Shown here one piece after another: positions 43,101 through 52,089 of a stretch of DNA of 57,610 nt (position 1 is the first letter of the stretch; each line of letters begins with the position of its first letter). The DNA is taken from positions 1 through 57,610 of the forward strand of contig JAUCBJ010008763.1 of NCBI GenBank assembly GCA_032718475.1, in the 5' to 3' direction. The translations under genes were made by a program, and so were the position numbers. This DNA comes from Nemertoderma westbladi. Its lineage: Eukaryota > Xenacoelomorpha > Nemertodermatida > Nemertodermatidae. The notes beneath the pieces are model-generated. The model did not search any database and was not told where the DNA came from. It was given only the letters and a program-made list of their open reading frames with translations.

Positions 43101-43390
43101 TACATATATTGGAAACATCAAAATTAATGTGGGAAATAAAAAACTCAAAAAAACAATCTTTTATCACGTCACTTTTCTCCCTCCCCTCTACTATACATAA
43201 GTACACTACAAGATCCGTCACATCAATGAACTATTACATACCACGTACAAGACTGGTTCTAACACAAAGATCACTCAAATATCACGGTACTTTGATATGG
43301 AATTCACTTCCCCTGAAAATAAAAGAAAGTAAAACTAAGAAAGCACTTACCCAAAATCTCAAAAAGTCATTGCTAAGCGATCTAACTTAA
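40136..43390 (+). CDS. LINE-C ORF2: PHD, AP endonuclease, reverse transcriptase
   Basis: An uninterrupted 1084-residue ORF. Residues 10-55 form a C4HC3 PHD-type zinc finger (Cys10, 13, 25, 28, His33, Cys36, 52, 55). An apurinic-type endonuclease follows (FHVNCRSL, FTETFI, GDMNIDLL, TLIDHIS, STDHLA). Then comes RT: ITPVYKTGD, NNYRPISVLPLFSKLYE, YGFRKRSTTTDA, IDLKKAFDTLNHSILL, GTPQGAILSATLFLLYINDL and catalytic FADDTN. The C-terminus has LGIWIDNKLSW, HPYIQYGIILWG and a final YHGTLIWNSLP block. Domain order and motifs suit the CR1/jockey group. All catalytic motifs are present, so the enzyme may be functional, in contrast to the surrounding broken BEL1 pol. The ATG is at 40136, close to the PHD Cys cluster. 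Confidence 0.92.
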   Translation: MPVNDPRTSCHFCFSKFNKKDSKIVCDICKNSYHQQCGSNITTPLLNLSHIYCLFCYNDIFPFNTIPPDDYDIFESNDIDILLPENYMDSNSTFKNIDPDQNLNNIKTNCQYYNEQNFNNKFDSKNTNFSVFHVNCRSLNKNLAPTSDFLSLLTLNFDILTFTETFITDETDLSYLHIDGYSTPLITNRKYGLKNRGGTAIYLKNGIDFTERTDITIPNCESTWVTINRNSNNNHSKRQILIGTIYHPDSCNTNDFIDNFNSVLASINQNTTDIIITGDMNIDLLKRSNHANNYIQTIESNGFEQIIDKATRITPYSRTLIDHISTNINNKTVSSGVFQSQQGSTDHLATFAIIQNYSCHFTQQEMKYVYDYSKYNKNKFISDIKDINNWTYNKTTVPIEKQFEIFYSDFQNITNKHLPRKILEKKEIPKKPWMTPALVQSTIKKNDLYANLITNPTCEKEQFYKQYRNKLTTTLRKAEKNYYHSEFEKHKTNTKKTWQTINKALNKSNNLNTPKKISISTTVGTINKTLPKEIANVLNQHFANIGPELAETIPRSNRNPTRFINHRKSNSFYLSDTTQTEILYYLLDLDNNCSTNDLFPIQLVKTAAHDLSPHLTYLINKSINNGIFPKVLKQAKITPVYKTGDPTDKNNYRPISVLPLFSKLYERIINTQLITYLEKYSILSHCQYGFRKRSTTTDAILTITERLLESLDHHESSCLISIDLKKAFDTLNHSILLKKLNCYGIRGLPLQLFTSFLNDRSHTVVINHTHSDPLTPHCGTPQGAILSATLFLLYINDLPNCTNLHTTLFADDTNILYSHTHKDTLITKVNNELSKIDQWLTDNKLSLNLKKTEYLIFSNSNTTITQKIKINNVNIKQTNETKFLGIWIDNKLSWKYHCSYILKKISKSCGIFFKLRHILPLNILKMIFYALIHPYIQYGIILWGNTHHKYIYPLRVKINKIIRAITFNHYQAHSNPIYKFLEILPIEKLHILETSKLMWEIKNSKKQSFITSLFSLPSTIHKYTTRSVTSMNYYIPRTRLVLTQRSLKYHGTLIWNSLPLKIKESKTKKALTQNLKKSLLSDLT

Positions 43391-44304
43391 AATAGAATAA
43401 AACTTAAAATAAATAAGTCCTAGAATAGTATTAGGCCCGATCATCTATTAAACTCATTAAATAAATTTTTATCTATTAATAATCGTATATCACATCGCAT
43501 TAACTGGATATTTCAAATTTTTTTAAAATCTCAAAATGTAATTTAAATATATTAAAATCAGCAGATTGTACGAATTAAATTGATTGATATGTAATATTTA
43601 CAACAAAACGCTCGCCACGGCAACAGGGAACTATACTAGCTTTGCTACTGTTTCCTGTTTCTCATAAATACTACAATACTGTAAACAAATATTGGAACTC
43701 CAAACCTAGCACCGATCCATATAATCAAAATAACAATAAAACCCCAATTACGCACTGTACCTAAACTGGTGATGGGTTTATAATACTGAGAGCGTGTATT
43801 ATGATAACGAAACAAATAAATGAACCCTTAAGGGTTCCTTTGATTGATTGATTGATTGAATAGCATAGGGAATAAATAGCGCACTGCTAGTATCCAAGGA
43901 TACATAATAACAACGTGACATTCTGGAAGGCACTTGACTAACGGACAAATGACCCGAATGTGTGATAGAATGTGTACCATTTGTGACAGTTACGTGGAAT
44001 TTGTGCGTTTGTAGGTGAATGTTACTACTAAGGTGTGTTTACAGTAGCGAGTCGCAATTGTGAAAGTAGCCCTAACTCTCCAGTAAGAACCTGAAGTATA
44101 TCTAAGCCTTTGGGACAGACAGTGGAGTGACTTGTGCCAGTTATCGTTGTCGTTGTGTAGCTACATCGTTGGCGAAAGCACAGCGACGACGGTACATCGG
44201 CGCTGAGGATCTTGCACTGTCCGGGGGCAAAAGAGGGGTAGGCAGCGACGCCCACTAGCCTAAATATAAACTCATTATAATATTGATAAACTCATATAGC
44301 AGAT
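43391..44304 (+). other. LINE-C 3' end and BEL1 spacer
   Basis: 43391-43859 is the LINE 3' untranslated part ending in a (TGATTGAT) microsatellite at 43841-43860. 43861-44304 is spacer before the next ORF, with no coding region recognised. Confidence 0.5.
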
Positions 44305-45126
44305 ATGACTAAGTTGATAGAAGATGATCTTTGTATCAGGGAGCGATATACTCTACCTTTACAAGCGTTTGTTGATAGCTTGATACGCAGCGACGCTGGT
44401 CCAACTACTACAGAGGACAATGGTCGTTATATCGAACCGCCGATGTCCCAGGAGCAACTTACGCGTGAATTGGACTATCGAAAATTCACTGCTCGCTATA
44501 CGCATCGTAATGGTACGCTTATGGACTTCTTAACTACTGGTCATCCTATCGACCTACACGATACGAACGATATAGACACCAAAAGGGAAATGGTTTTATT
44601 TAAATATCATACCCAGCGGAAGCGGAACGATAAACTGAGACTCGAACACGAAAATTCTATTCGAAACCGACTCGAAAGTGCAGATGTTGAAGAGCCGGAT
44701 AAACGCAGCGACTTCACCAAATACCTGGAATTCTTGAGAGAAACCTATCTCGATATTACCAGTCAACAGAATCTAGAAACTCGATATCCTCAAGGTATAC
44801 ATCATGACCGCATGGTAGAACTCAAACGGCTCTATTCCACTATGATGTATCTTACCGCCGATCGACCTCTACCTATTGTACCGGATAGCTTCGAACGGAT
44901 GGAAGAATATTGTAAGCTGGAGAAAGATCACTCGCGTTTCCCCTACAAGACGTGCGTTTTTGGTATTATTGCGATGAATGCCCAAGACCCAACCAACAAA
45001 CGGAAAGACATAAACATCCGCGGAGACATTGCTTTAAACACGGTTTTACTCGCTATATTTACAGGAGTTTCGAGCGAAACTTGTTCGATGTATCACCTAC
45101 GCCCGTTCGACTCAGACGATCCTTAA
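44305..45126 (+). CDS. Unrecognised 273-residue ORF at BEL1 env position
   Basis: The ORF is open for 273 codons from ATG 44305. The product is hydrophilic and predicted mostly helical by composition, with charged stretches (KYHTQRKRNDKLRLEHE) and a K-Y-L-E-F-L-R-E-T-Y-L-D-I region. It has no signal peptide and no transmembrane segment, so it is not an obvious envelope protein. It lies after pol and before the 3' LTR. The reading continues in the other frame to 45263 with protein-like text, which suggests a frameshift near 45085-45130. I do not recognise the family. It could be an accessory BEL/Pao ORF or a captured host fragment. Confidence 0.5.
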   Translation: MTKLIEDDLCIRERYTLPLQAFVDSLIRSDAGPTTTEDNGRYIEPPMSQEQLTRELDYRKFTARYTHRNGTLMDFLTTGHPIDLHDTNDIDTKREMVLFKYHTQRKRNDKLRLEHENSIRNRLESADVEEPDKRSDFTKYLEFLRETYLDITSQQNLETRYPQGIHHDRMVELKRLYSTMMYLTADRPLPIVPDSFERMEEYCKLEKDHSRFPYKTCVFGIIAMNAQDPTNKRKDINIRGDIALNTVLLAIFTGVSSETCSMYHLRPFDSDDP

Positions 45127-45902
45127 ATAAACCAATGATCAGAGTTTCGGAATACTCGATCAGATCTCCTCATTCCCTAGTGAGACCTCAGACTCTTGAT
45201 CCTATTAGTATGACGGATCCTCCTGAGCTGTATTCACTGTTCAAAGATCTAGTGTTACCCTAACAATTAATCGGTAACACTCCGGCAGTGAGCTCTAGTT
45301 AGCCGCCCATCTTACCTAGCCGTATTGGGACGCGGACACCTAATATCGCCATTCAACCGTATAGTCGTCCCAGTTTAACGCGATACAACCCTTCATCAAG
45401 GTGTAGGAGAGCGTTGTACGAAACGAGTTAAACGCTATTCTACAAAGATCAGAAAGGAAACCTGCGTTTGTTCAGATAAACGTAAGTTGTAATAGCAGGT
45501 CCAAGCGGTAAACAAAGTAAATTTATCTCAGTTCGATCGGGAAATCCAGAATCTCTAAGAAGTTATCGAACTTGGACGACCCTATTCTCTGCGAGAGTTT
45601 TTGGATGAACGTATCCAGCTACGAGCGGAGGAAAATCAGCTCGAGGAGAAGCATATCGAAACGGCGGATACCCCGACCATAATCCTACACCTTCTGATGC
45701 AATCATATTGCACCCTTCACCCAGGATTTATAGCCCTCCTAGTAAAGTGGCTCCCCCCAAAGAGAAAAGGACTCTTGTTAGCCTCAAAAAACTGCGTAAA
45801 CGCCGTCCTTGCAAGAAAGACTAACTGTTTAGAGTATTTTTATATTTTAGAAACTGTGATTTGTTATATTTTATAGACTTAAATCCCATTTTCTGGGAGC
45901 GG
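45127..45902 (+). pseudogene. Degraded continuation of the BEL1 3' ORF
   Basis: 45127-45263 continues the upstream ORF in another frame. 45567-45700 reads FLDERIQLRAEENQLEEKH, a charged helix. A shifted frame at 45735-45825 gives a basic C-terminus (PPSKVAPPKEKRTL, then LKKLRKRRPCKK) ending in TAA. These pieces suggest a longer original protein with a nuclear-localisation-like basic tail. The final bases GGGAGCGG before 45903 may be the polypurine tract. Confidence 0.4.
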
Positions 45903-47046
45903 TGTAAAGGCTTTTGCGTAATTAGCCGGTTATTTTACCCGTAAAGTACTCTGTAGTTGGTTTAACAGGCATAAAAGGCCGTGTCCTTGCTGTACTGGTG
46001 TTTTAGAGGACATAAAAGCCATTTCTTCTGTATGTGTACTTTAGCGGACATAATCCGCAGTTTTATGACGCAATGCGCCAAATCCTCTGTAAACAGTGTG
46101 GCTGCCATGGCGACGGCTAACAGCTGATATTGCCACGTAGAACATCTCTTTGTTCTTTGTTCTCTCTTTGTTCGGTCGACCAATCAGAGCGTTTTTTTGC
46201 CTCTGTGTTGGAGATTTTATATAGAAACTAGGGAAGTGAGTCAGTATGTGATTTTTGTCCACAGCCTACAACACCGGCGTGGAACCTCCGTGTTTCAGTC
46301 TCTAGTTCAACATTAGTAGGCTTAATTATAGAACGTATATCCGTTATCATACTTAACTAACCATTCATACCTTAAACTTTGTACTGCTATTTACTGTCGG
46401 TTATTCATTATATTTGTTGATGGAATATTATATTCGGAATACTGATAAACAATCAGACACCCCAATCTTCTTGATATACTAAAGGTTAGAGAGACCGGAT
46501 ACATATAACGATTGCAACTTACATTAAGTGGTTTGAAGTGAATCTAATGCTATTTTATAGGCCCTACACGTATTGTCTGTTGTTCTCCTTATATGTGACT
46601 AAAATTAGTGAAGGTCGGCAGATTAGTGTGCAGCATTGTGCAGTATTGTGTATGATTGTGATTGATAACGAAGCATCTCCTAAAGAATGCGCCATATATG
46701 TGAATCTATAGCCATCCCGTTGTGTATAGTTTAAGTCATAACTCTGTTTATATATTTAAAGCGCCACGTCCTAAAGGAACTGTTAATATTTCCCGAAAGT
46801 GAATAATATTTGTCAGAGATTATATATATTACGATCAGTCGAATAATACAGTAGGCCTACCCCACAATACGGTTAGGCTTCCGAATCCAGTCTCCCGGGT
46901 ATATCCAGCGGGTGAATGATCGCGCATAGACTGGATTCGGCTAATGTAGTGTATCAAATACTTGTTATAGGCTAAAGACTATTTATCATCTAAAAAGACA
47001 TCCAAATTTGGCAGGTTAAACTGCTAAAGGTCTGAAAGCGCGAACA
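45903..47046 (+). repeat. BEL1 3' LTR
   Basis: 1144 bp, the same length as the 5' LTR, with about ten substitutions by eye and no length change. Followed by the target duplicate AATGT (47047-47051) and then X2 sequence. Confidence 0.95.
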
Positions 47047-47179
47047 AATGTGCTTGGTATTATTAATACATTGTGTTCTAGAACAGTACGGTAATATAGT
47101 AACAAATAAACAATTGTAAAATGTAACAAAAAAAATCAGAAATCTCCATACCCATATCGAACCAGTACCCACCATAATA

Positions 47180-48009
47180 TCAAAGCAAACTATTTTCTTC
47201 CTCTATGGTTAACATCAATACGGGGTTACCAAACCGGCATACAGGTCAATGGTATTTAACCTTCGTGCAAAGTTGTGAGCAAGGGGCATTGTTGTCCACA
47301 TTGGCCTTCCAGTTAGAAGGTAGGTCGATATATGGTCGCGGTTACACGCGGTTAAATTGTACCTAACCGGTACCCCGACCAATCGTGACAGCCTGTAAAA
47401 TACTTTGCTTAAGTTTATGTCGCCATGCCGCCTGTTGAACTGTCTCATGAATGTTGTGTCAATACACAACGGACAAGGATTTTGAAGGAAAGCTTGGGTT
47501 GCTGGTCGGATTAGAACCTTGGGTGAAAGTTCACCACTATCCAGCTGTAGCTCTATAAGGTCTGATGTGGGTTCGTGTTCACGGTTTAGCAACACAGCCG
47601 TATGAAAATATTTTTTGCTTCCATTATTAGGAAGAGTCCAAAATCCAGTTGGAGTCGTTTGCCTTTCAAAAACGACCTTAGCTCCGGTAAGATAGTCTTT
47701 TAGTAAATTAAATTCTTCAAACGTGTCGGATATGTTCGGTGCAATGTAGCTAGCTTCAATGACGGCATATCTTTCTTCCAAATTAAAGATGGGATGACGA
47801 TGTCCATCTGTTTGCATTTGTTGACCTCCATAATGGTGCCGAACTGCTCGACGAAACTCATTGAGAAGTTTTCTTCTTGTCAATCCGGGCAGACCTAAGA
47901 ATATGCCAATAGGCCCATCATCCAATATTGTCTCAAATTCAATTTCATCATCGCTCTCTTGGTAAAAGTTTGCAACCAAAAACCTCAGTGAATCTTGGAC
48001 ACTATTCAT
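47180..48009 (-). pseudogene. LRAT/PLAAT-like gene, copy X2 (full N-terminus, Cys to Arg)
   Basis: From ATG 48009 the ORF gives 264 residues ending at 47215; X1-like text continues to a stop at 47180, and a one-base deletion near 47221 truncates the end. The N-terminal 105 residues are acidic, then GIFLGLPGLTRRKLL and an RRAVRHHYGG segment; this part is not recognised. Residues 108-235 align with LRAT/PLAAT proteins: a G-A-K-V-V-F start, His136 in the H-box, SKVFYRLSRLVG (201-212), VRYNLTACN and the NC-box at 223-226. Here the NC-box reads N-R-D-H, with Arg224 where X1 and the family have the nucleophilic Cys. Family enzymes act on membrane lipids. Without Cys this copy should be inactive. 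Confidence 0.75.
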
Positions 48010-49056
48010 TATTTTACGATAGAATGTAATTCAATTTACTAAGAATTTTTATTTGAATGTCGAATGATTGTCACTAATTAATTTGAGCTAATAATTATAT
48101 GTAATTCTGTTGCCATCGTAACACAATTTATTGTAAAAGGAGTCGACCTCAACATGGGAGATTATTAAACACGTGGGAGATTATTAAATTTTTATACTAT
48201 TATACTATTTAAACTATTAAATTTCTTAGTGTTTTAATTTAATATTTGTTTATAATAAAAAGTCTTTATAATTCAAAAAATAATAATTCTCTTTAGTTGA
48301 AGTGGGATCTTATAACATCATTTAATACATTTTGAATTTATGAATTGTCAAAAACTAGTTGAAATTTTCTTGTACTGTAGAGTTTTTTTTTCACCATCGA
48401 ATTTTAACCATCCGCTCCCAATTTTTTTCATCTCTTTTTTTTTTAACCATTTGAACTTCATTTTTGAGATTTTTGCAATATTTTGCGACATATTGTCATA
48501 TTTTGCCATGTTTTTAACCAAATCTTTAAGTTTTTAACCATTTTGTCAAAATTAAAGGCTTCTTTATTTCTTTAACCATTAACCATCGGGTCAGAATCTT
48601 TACTAAATGGTTTAAAAAAACTCTACAGTAGTTTGACAATTTTTGTCAGTCTGGTAATTATATTGGACAGACCATTTGGATTGGTGCAACTCTACAATCA
48701 ATGAAACTACATTATTTACGTATGAACTTCCAACCATATTGCGCTCATATACAGTAGAGTCTGAACATGTGAACAATTTTCAGGAAATTGGTATCCATCC
48801 ATTCTTAAGCGAAAAATTTTGTGAAATTTGGTGACAATAATTTGTGATAAGTTAGTGTAAAAAAAGTAGTTGAAATTTTACTGTAGTTTGACATTTTTTG
48901 TCAGTCTGGTAAAACCAACGTTGAAGCAGTAAGAGCAATTTGGAGTTAGCATGACACAGGGATTTTCAATTCAATGGAGTTGAAACTTATTTTGAATCAG
49001 CCACATCAGAAGGGGATGCAGAAAAAGTGCCAAAAACTTACCAAAATCGGTCTGAC
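48010..49056. other. X2 non-coding region upstream of the gene
   Basis: No gene. It includes a short duplication GGGAGATTATTAAA (48157 and 48175) and AT-rich DNA with repeated TTTTAACCA. Two TTTGTCAGTCTGGTAA blocks (about 48640 and 48896) are also present. It presumably holds the promoter of the minus-strand LRAT-like gene. From about 48186 it matches X1 at 23445 onward. Confidence 0.5.
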
Positions 49057-51838
49057 GCTGAAAGCGAATTTTCTATATCTCAGCGGCCAAAAAGGCCGCT
49101 GAAAGCGAATTTTCTATATCTCGGCGGCTAAAAAGGCCGCTGAAAGCGAATTTTCTATATCTCGGCGGCTAAAAAGGCCGCTGAAAGCGAATTTTCTATA
49201 TCTCGGCGGCTAAAAAGGCAGCTGAAAGCGAATTTTCTATATCTCGGCGGCTAAAAAGGCAGCTGAAAGCGAATTTTCTATATCTCGGCGGCTAAAAAGG
49301 CCGCTGAAAGCGAATTTTCTATATCTCGGCGGCTAAAAAGGCCGCTGAAAGCGAATTTTCTATATCTCGGCGGCTAAAAAGGCCGCTGAAAGCGAATTTT
49401 CTATATCTCGGCGGCTAAAAAGGCCGCTGAAAGCGAATTTTATATGTCTCGGCGGCTAAAAAGGCCGCTGAAAGCGAATTTTATATGTCTCGGCGGCTAA
49501 AAAGGCCGCTGAAAGCGAATTTTCTATATCTCGGCAGCTAAAAAGGCCGCTGAAAGCGAATTTTCTATATCTCGGCGGCTAAAAAGGCAGTTGAAAGCGA
49601 ATTTTCTATATCTCGGCGGCTAAAAAGGCAGTTGAAAGCGAATTTTCTATATCTCGGCGGCTAAAAAGGCAGTTGAAAGCGAATTTTCTATATCTCGGCG
49701 GCTAAAAAGGCCGCTGAAAGCGAATTTTATATGTCTCGGCGGCTAAAAAGGCCGCTGAAAGCGAATTTTATATGTCTCGGCGGCTAAAAAGGCAGTTGAA
49801 AGCGAATTTTCTATATCTCGGCGGCTAAAAAGGCAGTTGAAAGCGAATTTTCTATATCTCGGCGGATAAAAATGCCGCTGAAAGCGAATTTTATATGTCT
49901 CGGCGGCTAAAAAGGCCGCTGAAAGCGAATTTTCTATATCTTGGCGGCTAAAAAGGCCGCTGAAAGCGAATTTTCTATATCTCAGCGGCTAAAAAGGCAG
50001 TTGAAAGCGAATTTTCTATATCTCGGCGGCTAAAAAGGCAGTTGAAAGCAAATTTTCTATATCTCGGCGGCTAAAAAGGCAGTTGAAAGCGAATTTTCTA
50101 TATCTCGGCGGCTAAAAAGGCCGCTGAAAGCGAATTTTCTATATCTCGGCAGCTAAAAAGGCCGCTGAAAGCGAATTTTCTATATCTCGGCGGCTAAAAA
50201 GGCCGCTGAAAGCGAATTTTCTATATCTCGGCGGCTAAAAAGGCCGCTGAAAGCGAATTTTCTATATCTCGGCGGCTAAAAAGGCAGTTGAAAGCGAATT
50301 TTCTATATCTCGGCGGCTAAAAAGGCAGTTGAAAGCGAATTTTCTATATCTCGGCGGCTAAAAAGGCAGTTGAAAGCGAATTTTCTATATCTCGGCGGCT
50401 AAAAAGGCAGTTGAAAGCGAATTTTCTATATCTCGGCGGCTAAAAAGGCCGCTGAAAGCGAATTTTATATGTCTCGGCGGCTAAAAAGGCAGTTGAAAGC
50501 GAATTTTCTATATCTCGGCGGCTAAAAAGGCAGTTGAAACCAAATTTTCTATATCTCGGCGGCTAAAAAGGCCGCTGAAAGCGAATTTTATATATCTCGG
50601 TGGCTACAAAGGCTGCTGAAAGCGAATTTTCTATATCTCGGTGGCTAAAAAGGCCGCTGAAAGCGAATTTTCTATATCTCGGCGGCTAAAAAGGCCGCTG
50701 AAAGCGAATTTTCTATATCTCGGCGGCTAAAAAGGCCGCTGAAAGCGAATTTTCTATATCTCGGCAGCTAAAAAGGCCGCTGAAAGCGAATTTTCTATAT
50801 CTCGGCGGCTAAAAAGGCCGCTGAAAGCGAATTTTCTATATCTCGGTGGCTAAAAAGGCCGCTGAAAGCGAATTTTCTATATCTCGGCGGCTAAAAAGGC
50901 CGCTGAAAGCGAATTTTCTATATCTCGGCAGCTAAAAAGGCCGCTGAAAGCGAATTTTCTATATCTCGGCGGCTAAAAAGGCTGCTGAAAGCGAATTTTC
51001 TATATCTCGGTGGCTAAAAAGGCCGCTGAAAGCGAATTTTCTATATCTCGGCGGCTAAAAAGGCAGTTGAAAGCGAATTTTCTATATCTCGGCGGCTAAA
51101 AAGGCAGTTGAAAGCGAATTTTCTATATCTCGGCGGCTAAAAAGGCAGTTGAAAGCGAATTTTCTATATCTCGGCGGCTAAAAAGGCCGCTGAATGCGAA
51201 TTTTATATGTCTCGGCGGCTAAAAAGGCCGCTGAAAGCGAATTTTATATGTCTCGGCGGCTAAAAGGCCGCTGAAAGCGAATTTTCTATATCTCGGCGGC
51301 TAAAAAGGCAGTTGAAAGCGAATTTTCTATATCTCAGCGGCTAAAAAGGCAGTTGAAAGCGAATTTTCTATATCTCGGCGGCTAAAAAGGCAGTTGAAAG
51401 CGAATTTTCTATATCTCGGCGGATAAAAAGGCAGTTGAAAGCGAATTTTCTATATCTCGGCGGATAAAAAGGCCGCTGAAAGCGAATTTTCTATATCTCG
51501 GAGGCTAAAAAGGCAGTTGAAAGCGAATTTTCTATATCTCGGCGGCTAAAACGGCAGTTGAAAGCGAATTTTCTATATCTCGGCGGCTAAAAATGCCGCT
51601 GAAAGCGAATTTTCTATATCTCGGAGGCTAAAAAGGCAGTTGAAAGCGAATTTTCTATATCTCGGCGGCTAAAACGGCAGTTGAAAGCGAATTTTCTATA
51701 TCTCGGCGGCTAAAAAGGCAGTTGAAAGCGAATTTTCTATATCTCGGCGGCTAAAACGGCAGTTGAAAGCGAATTTTCTATATCTCGGCGGCTAAAAAGG
51801 CAGTTGAAATCGAATTTTGTACGTCTCGGCGGCTAAAA
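49057..51838. repeat. 41-bp hairpin minisatellite, array 2 (about 68 units)
   Basis: Same unit family as array 1, with the same first unit (AGCGGCC before the loop) and the same last unit (GTACGTC variant). It has nearly 30 more units than array 1. The GGCAGTTG variant and the CTATATCTC form dominate. Extra variants appear (GGTGGC, GGAGGC, AAAACGG, GGCGGAT) in local clusters, as expected from local duplication. Confidence 0.95.
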
Positions 51839-52021
51839 TTTTTTATGTCTTGGTTGGACGAATGACAATTTGTTTGCTAAAGAGAGATTTTAGAAAGTCC
51901 AATTTTTTTTGTCAGAACCATATTTGTTAACTCACAAACCTACAGTACCTGACCAAACAAAATCAATTAGTTTTCATTTAATTACATTTAATTTAATTTA
52001 ATTCAAAGCGAAATATAAATC

Positions 52022-52089
52022 ATACAGTCCCAATCCCAATAAACATTAACTTGGTCATTTTGGCGGCCAAAACGACCAAAACGGCCAAA
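52022..52089 (-). repeat. Right terminal inverted repeat of element X
   Basis: The 68-bp reverse complement of 13822-13889 with about five mismatches. It contains the palindrome arms TTGGTCATTTTGGC and GCCAAAACGACCAA. No clear target duplication follows (TATAAAATG). Confidence 0.8.

Larger units (their letters stand above)
39250..43859 (+). mobile_element. LINE-C: CR1-group LINE with PHD finger
   Basis: This is a nearly complete LINE in the same direction as BEL1. It has a damaged ORF1 (about 39310-39953), an intact ORF2 (40136-43390) and a 3' end with a TGAT/GATT microsatellite (43841-43860). It lies inside BEL1, so it inserted there or was carried with it. The 5' end is not clear because ORF1-like sequence also precedes the MITE at 38.7 kb. 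The target duplication was not resolved. Confidence 0.8.
26756..47046 (+). mobile_element. BEL1: BEL/Pao LTR retrotransposon, 20.3 kb with nested insertions
   Basis: Two direct LTRs of equal length (1144 bp; 26756-27899 and 45903-47046) start TG and end CA. They are flanked by the 5-bp duplication AATGT and differ at about ten positions by eye (about 99% identity). Between them are a 2.2-kb leader, gag-pro-RT-RNase H-integrase in the BEL/Pao order (30081-38170), a MITE (38830-39212), a LINE (about 39250-43859) and an extra ORF region (44305-45880). Pol is interrupted by four in-frame stops and one frameshift, so this copy is not autonomous. Confidence 0.92.
26130..52089. mobile_element. Element X, copy X2 (interrupted by BEL1)
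   Basis: X2 consists of 26130-26755 and 47047-52089, about 5.7 kb without the insertion. In order it has a left non-coding part lacking the TIR, the inverted-repeat segment, the LRAT/PLAAT-like gene on the minus strand, an AT-rich non-coding part, the 68-unit minisatellite and the right TIR. It encodes no recognisable transposase, so X appears non-autonomous or of an unknown type. BEL1 inserted with a 5-bp duplication AATGT (26751-26755 and 47047-47051). Confidence 0.75.
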
